A stretch of DNA of 64,000 nt, taken from positions 1 to 64,000 of the forward strand of contig JBJXGZ010000107.1 of assembly GCA_046160625.1 (NCBI GenBank), read 5' to 3'. Position numbers and translations under genes: made by a program. Origin of the DNA: M3007 sp046160625. Lineage in GTDB: Bacteria > Bacteroidota > Bacteroidia > Chitinophagales > Saprospiraceae. Below, piece by piece: positions 1-9,266 of this stretch (the first letter of the stretch is position 1; each line of letters starts with the position of its first letter). The notes under the pieces are model-generated. The model saw nothing but the letters and a program-made list of their open reading frames with translations, searched no databases and was not told the DNA's origin.

Positions 1-2783
1 GCACCGTTTATTCCAGTGGCATTGTCACGGTTGACAAAGCCTTTACCTTTTCATCGGCTAATGTTCGCGTACAACCGGGACTTTCTGGTTTTGATGTGAT
101 TAAGAATTTTACACTTAACCAGAACACAGTGGTGAGCGGCAACGCCGAAGCGGATTGTAATTGCTTGTGGCGGGGCATTTACGTATATGGGGCCACTACT
201 ATGACCACTGACACGGATGCGTCTATTCAGGATGCGCTGTATGCCATCCGTGCTGGGTTTAAGAACACGCTGAGCATCAAAAAAACATTGTTTAGCCGAA
301 ACTTCATTGGCATTCGGGGAACCGATGGGAATTTCTTTTTGCCCGCATTTGAAGAAAACCATTTCGATGGCGTTGGTCCGCTCAAAGGAATATGTAGCCT
401 GGAGCCATTAAAAACCGATATAGAAGCACCTGAAGCATATGGAGGCCAATCCAGCCAGTTAATAACATTTGTTGCATATCAAACTGGGAGAGGGTTTGCG
501 GGGTTGTATTTGGCAAATTACTCACTTAATTTGAGTGCTCTACCACCCGCAACACAAAATGAATTCTCTGATTTGGCTTATGGCATAATGGCTTATGACG
601 GCAATATAACCATTGATAGGAACAGCATTTTCTCCAACATTGCGGCAGGTGCGTACTTTAATCGTCGCACTGCTGGTGTACTATTCGTGGACCGTCAGCC
701 ACAAGGCCCAAATACCTTCAGTTTCCTTGGCAATGGACAAGCCGCCATAGATTTCGACAATTGTGTTCAAGGGATGCAAATTCGTTCAGAACAAGCAGCT
801 GCACCGACAAGGGTTGGAATTACGCACACTACTATGGACGGGGTTCAGACAGGGATATTCCTTGATGCCAGATTTGGTGGAGGGGAGTTCTTTGGTACCG
901 GGACGCATGGAGGTTTTACCGGGGTAAAGGACAACATCATTGACGCAAACCTGGGCGCGCCACAGCTTATTACCAATGCCGGTATTTCTTTCATGGACTA
1001 TTCCCCGGGTTTCAGTGAGGTAGAGATTAGTGACAATGAAGTTAATTTAAGCTATGCGCTTGGTGGTAGCGGATCAGCTGGTATTGCAGGTATCGGTTTG
1101 GTCCCGGGTTCTGACCCCGGTCCTGGGGTCGTTGAAGTGGACATCCACGACAATCGGGTCACACTTAGTAATGACGCAGAAGTCGGACTGGGGCTCGGTT
1201 CTCATCCAAATGGCTGGATAAGAAACAACTCCGGGGGCAATGCTACTGCAGGAAATGGTGTTTTTGTATTGAGCGGCAATTCTTGGGCAGGCATACAAGT
1301 AATTGCGGAGAGCAACAATAACTTAGTTGCCTGCAATCAGGTGACTGCTCTTTCAGCTGTAACAGAAGGGCTACTTCATGTTAATCGGAGCCAAAATGGT
1401 CAATTCCTGCGCAATGTATTGGATGGGCCGGGCAACGGCGCGCACTTTGAGTTCGATTGTGACTATGCTGAATACCGCTGCAATGAGATGATAGACAACA
1501 CTATCGGGTTGCTCTATGACAATTTTGCTGTTACTGGACCCCAAGGCACGGATAGCATAACAAATGGCAACCGTTGGCTGGGTACCTTCTCTGTAGATGG
1601 TGCTGTGGCTGATATATCTGTTATCTTGGGGTTATCAGAATATTACTACCGAAGTGTAAACAATGAAACCCCGCCTTCAGTGGTTCCGACTATTGGTTCT
1701 ATGTGGTTTTTTCCCGCTTTGGCTAATGCTACGGCAGATTGTCTCTTGGATGAGTGTCCTGCTCCCGATCCCCTGGCTTTTGCCCCCGCTGCACGAATTA
1801 CAAGGTTGGACACCTTGGTTGCCGAAGGTCTGGCCGTGCCTTCTGAAGCCCCTTATGCCGAAGGGCGGGAATGGCAACACTGGTACAATTTATGGCGCAA
1901 ATTGTCGGAGAATCCTTCCCTGGCATCAGGAAACACGGTGATGCAAGACTTCCTCACCGGGCTTTCCGGTAGCAATATTGAAGCATTGTGGGGTGTACAG
2001 TCTGTAATTCGTGATAGCTTGGTATCGAAAGCGAGCTTTCTGGCCAATGTTCAATTCAATTTGGACACCATCATGCAGATGGAGGCCAACATTTTGGACT
2101 TAGATTCTCTTTTAGGCCTTGCTATGTCACCCACTCAAATAGCATTGCTTACGCAGCAAATATCTGATCAGGATTCCATATTAAATGTCCGCATTACGGC
2201 ACAGGAAACCATGTGTGGCCAGTTTGAGTCACAACGCACTGCCGCCATTGCAGGATTGCTGACGCAACTGGCTTCAATTTCCCCTATAATTGTCTGCGAA
2301 ACCAACCTTCGCAGGGTTTACGAAATCTATCTCCTGACGGTCGCCTCCGACCTGGGGGCAGACAGCAGCCAATTGGCGGAGTTAGAAACCATAGCCATGC
2401 AATGTCCATTGGGAGGTGGCCTCGGTGTATCTATGGCAGGGGCCTTGCACCAGGGCCTTACAGGCATTTTGCCAAACCAGGGCACTTGCGATGATATAGA
2501 AGAACGCGGAACACAAAAGCCCTCGAAATCACGATCGTCCTTGACGCTCTACCCCAACCCGAACCAGGGCAGTTTTGTGGTCAGTATCCCAAAAGAGTTA
2601 ACGGGTAAACACACCCTGCTCCGCATTTTGGATGCACAAGGAGGCCTTGTCAAAACTATTGCTGTCAATGAAGCACATACAGTATCTCTTGACTTGACGA
2701 GTCTGCCAAACGGGCTTTATTTCTTGTCCTTGCTTGGCGATGGTACAATAGCCGAACCACTGTCGTTCATTATCCAGCACTAA
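1..2783 (+). CDS. T9SS-sorted beta-helix-like surface protein, 5' end missing
   Basis: The frame is open from base 3 through the left edge, so the start lies outside the window; the GTG at 96 is only an internal codon. The first two thirds consist of short Asn- and Gly-rich repeats of the kind seen in right-handed parallel beta-helix proteins (for example around 1310-1520). A more helical segment follows at about 1800-2450. The last ~80 residues (from about 2545) carry YPNPNQG, a central LRILDAQG and a final LPNGLYFLSL, the pattern of a T9SS type A sorting domain. By family knowledge such proteins cross the outer membrane through T9SS and are released or anchored at the surface. The ligand or substrate is not evident. 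It is followed by a hairpin and a second T9SS gene on the same strand. Confidence 0.85.
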   Translation, partial: TVYSSGIVTVDKAFTFSSANVRVQPGLSGFDVIKNFTLNQNTVVSGNAEADCNCLWRGIYVYGATTMTTDTDASIQDALYAIRAGFKNTLSIKKTLFSRNFIGIRGTDGNFFLPAFEENHFDGVGPLKGICSLEPLKTDIEAPEAYGGQSSQLITFVAYQTGRGFAGLYLANYSLNLSALPPATQNEFSDLAYGIMAYDGNITIDRNSIFSNIAAGAYFNRRTAGVLFVDRQPQGPNTFSFLGNGQAAIDFDNCVQGMQIRSEQAAAPTRVGITHTTMDGVQTGIFLDARFGGGEFFGTGTHGGFTGVKDNIIDANLGAPQLITNAGISFMDYSPGFSEVEISDNEVNLSYALGGSGSAGIAGIGLVPGSDPGPGVVEVDIHDNRVTLSNDAEVGLGLGSHPNGWIRNNSGGNATAGNGVFVLSGNSWAGIQVIAESNNNLVACNQVTALSAVTEGLLHVNRSQNGQFLRNVLDGPGNGAHFEFDCDYAEYRCNEMIDNTIGLLYDNFAVTGPQGTDSITNGNRWLGTFSVDGAVADISVILGLSEYYYRSVNNETPPSVVPTIGSMWFFPALANATADCLLDECPAPDPLAFAPAARITRLDTLVAEGLAVPSEAPYAEGREWQHWYNLWRKLSENPSLASGNTVMQDFLTGLSGSNIEALWGVQSVIRDSLVSKASFLANVQFNLDTIMQMEANILDLDSLLGLAMSPTQIALLTQQISDQDSILNVRITAQETMCGQFESQRTAAIAGLLTQLASISPIIVCETNLRRVYEIYLLTVASDLGADSSQLAELETIAMQCPLGGGLGVSMAGALHQGLTGILPNQGTCDDIEERGTQKPSKSRSSLTLYPNPNQGSFVVSIPKELTGKHTLLRILDAQGGLVKTIAVNEAHTVSLDLTSLPNGLYFLSLLGDGTIAEPLSFIIQH

Positions 2784-2801
2784 TTTTTTCTTCACCTGCT
2801 C

Positions 2802-2831
2802 ATTTGTTGCGATGGTCTCATCGCAACAAAT
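2802..2831. terminator. Perfect 12-bp hairpin between two T9SS genes
   Basis: Bases 2802-2813 (ATTTGTTGCGAT) and 2820-2831 are exact inverse copies around a 6-nt loop. It lies just after the stop at 2783 and before the start chosen at 2851. A thymine run is weak on the plus strand, so it may be an attenuator or mRNA 3' stabiliser rather than a full terminator. Confidence 0.5.
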
Positions 2832-2850
2832 GGGTTTTATATATACAGCC

Positions 2851-4563
2851 ATGCGATACTTAGTTTTTTGCATCACAATTTCAATTTTTTCTCCTTTAGC
2901 ATCATACGCTCAAAAATATGATAATATATGGATGAGTGGCATTCACTATAATTTTTTCATTGATTTTTTTGATTTAACCCCCAAGATATACCTTGTGAAT
3001 AGTCAATATTCTTTTCTTCGTACCATGACTTTTATGAGCGATTTTAATGGGAAACCCATCTTTTACTCAAACGGTTGCACAATACAAAACGCCAGCCACG
3101 AACTGATGCAGAATGGAGATTCATTGCTGCTTAACGATTATCGCTGTGGTAATGGAAGTGCCATGAATTTTGCTCATGGAGGAGGGGTAACTCTTCCAAG
3201 TTTTTCAGATCAACAGTATACCATCTTTAGCTTAAGTCAAGATCTTCCCCTATCTCCACAACCCTGTACTTCAAATCGTTTGGTGGCACACTCTATAGAC
3301 ATGGTAGCCAACCAAGGCAAAGGCAAAGTGACACAAAAAGGTCAGTTATTGCTAAGCGGTTGTTTTCAAGAGCCTTCTGCCAACCGCCATGCCAATGGGA
3401 GAGACTGGTGGATTCTAGTAGGAGATAATCAACAAGCGAAATTTTATCGGTGGTTGTATACACCATCGGGTCTGCAAGGGCCATGGGAGCAGGTGATTCC
3501 AAATCCCACGGTTGATGGATATTGGTACTGTGGTTGGTCTGAGTTTTCTTCTGACGGGGAGCGTTATTTGGTGAATTCGTGTCGAACAGGTACGGCTGTA
3601 TATGACTTTGACCGGTGTACAGGGCTTTTAAGCAACCAGATTTTTCTTCAACTTTCAACCGCATATAACGAGCCTGCCACCTTCTCACCGGACAGCAAAC
3701 TTTTGTACACGGTTGACAATTTCCTGAAAGAACTTGTTCAATATGATTTGACGGCGACCAATATAAATGCTTCCAGGAAGGTGCTTTCTGTCTGGGACGG
3801 AACGGTGGATTCATTTAATATTCCATCTATATTTCAAATTATGCAACAGGGTCCTGACGGTAAGATTTATATCTGGGGTGGCGGAAGTTCCTATATGCAT
3901 CTTATTAATTTCCCGAATCGAATGGGGGTTGATGCTGATGTGCGCCAGCGAGCCATTAAGCTACCTTCTGTAAATTTCGGCCCAAGCCTCTACTACCCTC
4001 GCTTTCGCCTAGGCCCCATAGACGAATCCTCTTGCGACACCCTTGGTATAGACAATCTCCCCTCAGCCCTTTTTCGGTATGATATAGAGGATACACTCAG
4101 TCCTTTGGAAGTAACCTTTACAGATGTGTCCTCTTACCTGCCTACCGCATGGCATTGGAATTTTGGGGATGGCGCCATGAGCCAGGACACCAATCCTATA
4201 CACGCTTACGCCCTGCCAGGCACTTACAATGTATGTCTTATCGTGAGCAATGCGTTCGCTGCCGATACTTTTTGTCGTCAGGTAACGGTGGGCACAACGG
4301 GCATCCATGAGCTGCCTGCTTTGCCACATGCAGCAGTAAACCCCAACCCTTTTTCCAGCGAACTTCGGGTGCAGTTGCCTGTTCTGGTGGGCGTGTCTCC
4401 CCATTTTGTGCTGTACGACCTTTTTGGCCGAGAGATAAAATCGGCCTGGCTGCGGGATTTTGACACTTATCTGCCGCTATCGCAGCTGCCTGCTGGTATG
4501 TATGTGTGGCAGTTGCGCTGGAACGGGGTGGTTACGCAGAGCGGGCGGGTGGTGAAGCAGTAG
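2851..4563 (+). CDS. Secreted protein with PKD domain and T9SS sorting domain
   Basis: The start at 2851 is chosen because it puts a clean signal peptide (MRYLVFCITISIFSPLASYAQ) at the N-terminus; the frame is open upstream to 2812 but that part overlaps the hairpin. The product is 570 aa. Residues ~30-400 form a beta-rich region with propeller-like features ('TFSPDSKLLYTVDN', 'GPDGKIYIWGG'). A PKD domain follows at ~410-490 (WHWNFGDG, then HAYALPGTYNVCLIV). The C-terminus has NPNPFSSELR and LPAGMYVWQL, a T9SS type A sorting domain. An extracellular adhesin-like or enzyme-accessory role is likely, but no catalytic motif is visible. Confidence 0.85.
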   Translation: MRYLVFCITISIFSPLASYAQKYDNIWMSGIHYNFFIDFFDLTPKIYLVNSQYSFLRTMTFMSDFNGKPIFYSNGCTIQNASHELMQNGDSLLLNDYRCGNGSAMNFAHGGGVTLPSFSDQQYTIFSLSQDLPLSPQPCTSNRLVAHSIDMVANQGKGKVTQKGQLLLSGCFQEPSANRHANGRDWWILVGDNQQAKFYRWLYTPSGLQGPWEQVIPNPTVDGYWYCGWSEFSSDGERYLVNSCRTGTAVYDFDRCTGLLSNQIFLQLSTAYNEPATFSPDSKLLYTVDNFLKELVQYDLTATNINASRKVLSVWDGTVDSFNIPSIFQIMQQGPDGKIYIWGGGSSYMHLINFPNRMGVDADVRQRAIKLPSVNFGPSLYYPRFRLGPIDESSCDTLGIDNLPSALFRYDIEDTLSPLEVTFTDVSSYLPTAWHWNFGDGAMSQDTNPIHAYALPGTYNVCLIVSNAFAADTFCRQVTVGTTGIHELPALPHAAVNPNPFSSELRVQLPVLVGVSPHFVLYDLFGREIKSAWLRDFDTYLPLSQLPAGMYVWQLRWNGVVTQSGRVVKQ

Positions 4564-4621
4564 TACACGACATAATCCCATCCTTTTCTACCTTCACGCC
4601 AGAAAATCTAATTCATTATTC

Positions 4622-7600
4622 ATGAAACAATTGACTCGTCTCGGCTTTTTGCTCGCCTTATCGTTCCTCGTTCCTTGTTTATCGTTAATAGCGCAGCAAA
4701 CCTTTCCCAACCCCGCTCCCTCCGATGAGCGCACTGGTTTACATGCCTTCACGAACGCGACCATTTATGTGGATTACAAAACCCGCGTAGAAGGCGCAAC
4801 GCTCCTTATCCAGGACGGGAAAGTGGTTGCCGCTGGCCTCAACGTGAGCATTCCTAAAAACGCAGCCACCCACGACTGCACGGGCAAAACCATTTACCCG
4901 TCCTTTATTGACCTGTATGCCACAGACTTTGGCCTCCAGCTTACACCGCGAGAAGGAGGCGGTGGCTTTGGCAGGCCCGCACAACCATTGTCCAACAAAA
5001 AAGGCGCATACAGCTGGAACCAGGCCCTCCGCCCGGAATACAACGCTGCAGCCGAATTCTCCCTAGATCCAAAGGCTGCCGAAGAATGGCGCAAACTAGG
5101 TTTTGGCGCCTTGCTCACCCACCGCGCTGATGGCATTTCTCGTGGCACAGGCGCCCTCGTGATGCCGGGCGATCTGCGCGAACACGAAATGATTTTGGCC
5201 GAAAAAGCCAGTCACCACCTCGCGTTTAACAAAGGGACAAGCACCCAGAATTATCCCTCCTCGCTCATGGGCATTATCGCCTTGCTGCGCCAGACCCATT
5301 TGGATGGCCAATGGTACAAAACAGAGGGCTACAAAGAAGAAGAAAATCTCTCGCTCAACGCCTGGAATGCGGTGCAGGGTTTGCCCCAGATTTTTGAGGC
5401 CGGAGACAAACTCGACATTCTTCGAATAGCCCGGATCGGGCAAGAGTTCGGAACAAAATACATCGTAAAATCCTCAGGAAACGACTATCAGCGCCTGAGT
5501 GAAATTGTGCTTACCGGCTATCCGCTCATCATCCCGCTTAATTTTCCGGAAGGGTACGACGTGCGCGACCCTTACGATGCACTAAACATCCCCCTCAAAG
5601 ACCTCAAACACTGGGAACTCGCCCCCGCAAATCCTGGCTTTTTGCAATCGGCAGGGGTGTCTTTTTGCCTGACAACCAATGGTTTGAAAGACAAATCCAA
5701 ATTCTGGGAAAACCTCCGAAAGGCCATCGAATACGGCCTGGATGAAGAAACTGCATTAAAAGCCCTGACCTTCAATCCGGCCAGTTTTGTAGGCGTTTAC
5801 TCCCTCCCTGTTGGGGGGGGCCGGGGTGGGGCAGTGGGTAGTTTGGAAACGGGCAAAACAGCCAATTTTATCATCACAAACGGAAGCATTTTTAAAGCCG
5901 AAACTAAGATTCAGCAACACTGGGTAAAAGGCCGCCCCTTTGATGTTGCGGCAGATAAATCGGTCCCAAAACGCAGCATGGGAACCTATGATTTAAAGAT
6001 CGGAAACGATTCTTATTCCTTGGTTATCAAAGGGAAACCGGAATCGCCGGAAGCGCAGATCATAAAGGCCGACAGTTCAAAGGTCAAGGCGACATTTACG
6101 TACAATCCCGGCGGCCTGATAACACTTTCTTTTCAGCCCGACACCTTGAAAAAAGGGTTTATCGGGCTTTCCGGCACTGTGGTCAACAACGGTTGGGCTG
6201 GAACCGGTACGCTCCAGGATGGGGCCTGGGTCTCCTGGTCGGCTACCTTCGTCAAAGCGACCGATCCAGATCGCCCCAAGAAACAAGACCCCATTCCGGC
6301 GCCACCCACTTTGAGTGATGTTGTGTACCCCTTTACCGCATTTGGTTGGAAGGAAAAACCACGGGCGCAAACGGTTTTGATTCAAAATACCACAGTCTGG
6401 ACGGGTGAAAGAGAAGCCATTTTGAACAATACCGACGTGCTGATCACAAACGGGAAAATCCAGAGAATTGGGCGCAACCTTCCCGTGCAAGACAACGCCG
6501 TCGTTGTCAACGGAGCGGGCAAACACCTCACTGCGGGTATCATTGACGAACATTCGCACATTGCCGCTACCCGCAATATCAACGAAGGCACCCAGGAGTC
6601 GTCCGCAGAGGTTCGTATCGGTGATGTCATTGATTCTGAAGACATTGACATCTACCGTCAATTGGCGGGCGGGGTTACAAGCAGTCATATTTTGCACGGT
6701 TCGGCCAATCCGATTGGCGGGCAAACGCAATTGCTAAAACTACGCTGGGGCTACGCGCCCGAGGCGTTGAAATTCCAAAACTGGCCGGGCTTTATCAAAT
6801 TCGCTCTGGGCGAAAACGTGAAACAAAGCAACTGGGGAATCGAAGGCGGTAGCCGTTACCCCCAAACCCGCATGGGCGTGGAGCAGGTATATTTGGATTA
6901 TTTCACTCGAGCCCAAGAATATTCCCGCCTCAAAGCCTCTGGCAAACCCTTCCGCAAAGACATTGAGTTGGAAGCTCTGGCCGAGATTTTGGACGCTAAA
7001 CGGTTCATTACCTGCCACTCCTACGTCCAATCTGAAATTACCATGCTGATGCGCGTGGCCGAACAATTTAAGTTCAAAGTCAACACTTTTACGCACATTT
7101 TGGAGGGCTACAAAGTGGCCGATAAAATGGCAAAACACGGCGCGGGCGCTTCCTCGTTTTCCGACTGGTGGGCCTACAAATTCGAGGTGTACGAGGCTAT
7201 CCCATATAACCCAAAACTCATGGCCGACCGCGGAATCGTCGTAGCCATTAATTCTGATGATGCCGAAATGGCACGCCGCCTCAATCAGGAAGCCGCCAAA
7301 TCAGTGATGTATGCAGGTATGAATGAACACGAAGCCTGGAAAATGGTGACGATCAATCCCGCCAAATTGCTCCATGTCGACGACCGCACTGGCAGCATCA
7401 AGACCGGCAAAGATGCTGATCTGGTATTGTGGAGCGACCATCCGCTCTCGATCTATGCAAAGGCAGAAAAAACCTGGGTAGACGGCATTCTTTTCTTTGA
7501 CCGTGAGGAAGATTTGAAACGCCAGGACGAGCTGCAAAAAGAGCGTGCCCGAATCATTCAAAAAATCCAGTCAGAAAAAAAAGGCGGAGAAGGCGGTGAA

Positions 7601-7657
7601 AGACCGAGCCGGCCGAAGCAGCATTATCATTGTGATAGCGACGAAGACGAAGGCTGA
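4622..7657 (+). CDS. Exported two-domain amidohydrolase
   Basis: This 1011-aa protein starts with a signal peptide (cleavage near SLIAQQ). It contains two amidohydrolase-superfamily halves, as known for large Bacteroidota imidazolonepropionase-like proteins. The second half keeps metal-ligand motifs: H644 and H646 in DEHSHIA, H799 in ITCHSY, H825 in THILEG and D879/D880 in INSDDAE. The first half has the beta-sandwich and 'TIYPSFIDLY' strand, but the usual HxH is replaced by Y-A-T-D, so it is probably not catalytic. The protein ends in a Lys/Glu- and Asp-rich tail. The likely reaction is hydrolysis of a cyclic amide or peptide-like bond outside the cytoplasm; the substrate cannot be read from the sequence. 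A G8 run sits at 5813-5820. Confidence 0.88.
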   Translation: MKQLTRLGFLLALSFLVPCLSLIAQQTFPNPAPSDERTGLHAFTNATIYVDYKTRVEGATLLIQDGKVVAAGLNVSIPKNAATHDCTGKTIYPSFIDLYATDFGLQLTPREGGGGFGRPAQPLSNKKGAYSWNQALRPEYNAAAEFSLDPKAAEEWRKLGFGALLTHRADGISRGTGALVMPGDLREHEMILAEKASHHLAFNKGTSTQNYPSSLMGIIALLRQTHLDGQWYKTEGYKEEENLSLNAWNAVQGLPQIFEAGDKLDILRIARIGQEFGTKYIVKSSGNDYQRLSEIVLTGYPLIIPLNFPEGYDVRDPYDALNIPLKDLKHWELAPANPGFLQSAGVSFCLTTNGLKDKSKFWENLRKAIEYGLDEETALKALTFNPASFVGVYSLPVGGGRGGAVGSLETGKTANFIITNGSIFKAETKIQQHWVKGRPFDVAADKSVPKRSMGTYDLKIGNDSYSLVIKGKPESPEAQIIKADSSKVKATFTYNPGGLITLSFQPDTLKKGFIGLSGTVVNNGWAGTGTLQDGAWVSWSATFVKATDPDRPKKQDPIPAPPTLSDVVYPFTAFGWKEKPRAQTVLIQNTTVWTGEREAILNNTDVLITNGKIQRIGRNLPVQDNAVVVNGAGKHLTAGIIDEHSHIAATRNINEGTQESSAEVRIGDVIDSEDIDIYRQLAGGVTSSHILHGSANPIGGQTQLLKLRWGYAPEALKFQNWPGFIKFALGENVKQSNWGIEGGSRYPQTRMGVEQVYLDYFTRAQEYSRLKASGKPFRKDIELEALAEILDAKRFITCHSYVQSEITMLMRVAEQFKFKVNTFTHILEGYKVADKMAKHGAGASSFSDWWAYKFEVYEAIPYNPKLMADRGIVVAINSDDAEMARRLNQEAAKSVMYAGMNEHEAWKMVTINPAKLLHVDDRTGSIKTGKDADLVLWSDHPLSIYAKAEKTWVDGILFFDREEDLKRQDELQKERARIIQKIQSEKKGGEGGERPSRPKQHYHCDSDEDEG

Positions 7658-7697
7658 GGGAATGAGTACCTGATTTTGAGCCAAGTGGGTTTGATTT

Positions 7698-7833
7698 ATG
7701 ATTGACGATTAAATGATTGTTGATTTTAGATGGAATGGTGGATTGATAATGGCCGATGTGCCGCCATCGTCAATTAAAACATCGTCCATTCCATCTAAAA
7801 TCAACAATCATGTAATCATCAATCGTCAATCAA
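7698..7833. repeat. MITE-like palindromic element, copy 1
   Basis: This ~136-bp imperfect palindrome lies between the convergent amidohydrolase and methyltransferase genes. Its inner arms, 7714-7738 and 7786-7810, are perfect 25-bp inverse copies. The ~54-nt centre differs from that of the element at 22053-22192 at only about five positions, while the arms differ but stay complementary. It contains no reading frame of note. It may also serve as a bidirectional terminator. Confidence 0.8.
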
Positions 7834-7868
7834 AAAAAACCGGTCAACCTTCGGAATGCCCTTTCTCC

Positions 7869-9104
7869 TCATAACGCAAGCACAAGTCCCTTCAAATACG
7901 AGCCTTCCGGGTGAAACAAACTCACCGGATGGTCTGCACTTTGCGACAAATGGTGCAAGACCCGCACGGGCCGTCCCACCTCCATAGCCGCTGCTGCAAC
8001 CGTGTGGTAGAACAATTCCCGGTCCACTACTTGTGAACAGGAAAAGGTAAACAGGATACCACCTGGCGCCACTCGACGCATGGCCTCCGCGTTGAGACGT
8101 TTGTAGCCTTGCACTGCGTTGTGGCGTTTGTCCAGGCTTTTGGCATATGCAGGCGGGTCAATCACCATGACTTCGTAATCGCGTTCAGTGTTTTTCAGGA
8201 ATTTCAGCACGTCGTCAGCAAAGCCCTCGTGCTGGCCGGGGTATGGTGCATTGAGTGCCACATTCTCATTGCAAAGCGCGATGGCTTTTGGCGAAACATC
8301 CACGGAATGAACGAGGCTTGCCCCGGCCTGTAGGGCTAGACAGGAAAATCCACCTGTATAGCAAAAAGCATTCAACACGGTTTTGCCTGGTGCGAATTCA
8401 GCCAACAGTCGGCGGTTGTCCCGTTGATCGAGAAAGAAGCCGGTTTTTTGACCCGTCACCCAATCCACGCGAAAACGGGCGCCATTTTCAGTAATGATGG
8501 CCGAGTTCCCTGGGTTTTCGCGGGCCGACCATAGGTAGCCATTCGCTTGATTTTCAGCGTATTTTGGGGGAAGGCTTTCGGCGCTTTTGTCGTAAACCGC
8601 AGATAATTTTTTGCCCAAAACTTTCCGGAGCGAGGAGGCAATTATTTCGCGTTGGCGATGCATCCCGATGCTGTGGCATTGCATCACGGCAGTATCTTCA
8701 TACACATCTACGATAAGGCCTGAAAGCCCATCTCCCTCGCCATGGACCAGCCGGTACCCGGGGGCTATCGAACTTTCCGATCCCGATTTTTTCGGGATTA
8801 AACTTTCGGGAAGTTGCGGAATTGCCAACATCCTCACATTCAGCGCATTTTGTAATTTCTCAACCCAAAAACTTTCACTTTCCAGATCGGCCGCACCGAA
8901 ACTAAGCAGCCTGACCGCAATGCTTCCATGGTGAAAATGTCCGACACCAAGCAAGTTGCCCTTTTTGTCATAAACCTCCGCGAGGTCGCCGTCTTCGGGA
9001 TGGCCTTCCGTGTGTGCAATCGCGCCGGAGAACACCCAGGGATGGAACCGAAGGATGGGAATTTCTTTGCCAGGGCGGAGGAATACTTTTATGGGAATTG
9101 TCAT
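7869..9104 (-). CDS. Class I rRNA methyltransferase, RlmI/YccW family
   Basis: The start at 9104 (MTIPIKVFLRPGKE) is chosen because the longer frame upstream runs through an intergenic palindrome. The product is 411 aa, the usual length. Residues 1-75 form a PUA RNA-binding domain. The SAM-dependent methyltransferase domain is at ~210-411, with FFLDQRDNRR (223-232), the SAM loop LNAFCYTGGFS (244-254) and the catalytic-type DPPAY (316-320). By family knowledge it makes 5-methylcytosine in 23S rRNA (C1962 in E. coli) using SAM. An extra Ser/Lys/Pro-rich segment at residues 99-112 is encoded by a palindromic repeat. It diverges from the pseudokinase-globin operon. Confidence 0.92.
   Translation of the reverse strand: MTIPIKVFLRPGKEIPILRFHPWVFSGAIAHTEGHPEDGDLAEVYDKKGNLLGVGHFHHGSIAVRLLSFGAADLESESFWVEKLQNALNVRMLAIPQLPESLIPKKSGSESSIAPGYRLVHGEGDGLSGLIVDVYEDTAVMQCHSIGMHRQREIIASSLRKVLGKKLSAVYDKSAESLPPKYAENQANGYLWSARENPGNSAIITENGARFRVDWVTGQKTGFFLDQRDNRRLLAEFAPGKTVLNAFCYTGGFSCLALQAGASLVHSVDVSPKAIALCNENVALNAPYPGQHEGFADDVLKFLKNTERDYEVMVIDPPAYAKSLDKRHNAVQGYKRLNAEAMRRVAPGGILFTFSCSQVVDRELFYHTVAAAAMEVGRPVRVLHHLSQSADHPVSLFHPEGSYLKGLVLAL
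8766..8815. repeat. Palindromic repeat inside the methyltransferase gene, in frame
   Basis: The segment contains TCCCGATTTTTTCGGGA and, alongside it, ACTTTCGGGAAGT, which also occurs in the hairpin at 22805-22841. It encodes the residues PESLIPKKSGSESS between the PUA domain and the catalytic domain, in a place where the family normally has a short linker. Confidence 0.65.
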
Positions 9105-9164
9105 TAGAAAAAAGAAGGGCGCAAAATCGGGCTTTTTCCGATGTTTGAGCCAAGAAAATGCTTT

Positions 9165-9250
9165 TGGACGTTGGACTTTTGGACTTTGGACATTAGACTC
9201 CACGGCATTAATCCAACGTCCTACTGTCCAAAGTCTACTGTCCAACGTCC
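9165..9250. repeat. Inverted repeat in the divergent promoter region
   Basis: Repeated GGACGTTGGAC / GGACTTTGGAC words at 9165-9191 are mirrored by GTCCAAAGT and GTCCAACGTCC at 9226-9250. The element fills most of the 162 bp between the methyltransferase start (9104) and the pseudokinase start (9267), so it could affect expression of both. No clear -7 TAnnTTTG box is visible here. Confidence 0.7.
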
Positions 9251-9266
9251 CTAAATATCGCACTTT

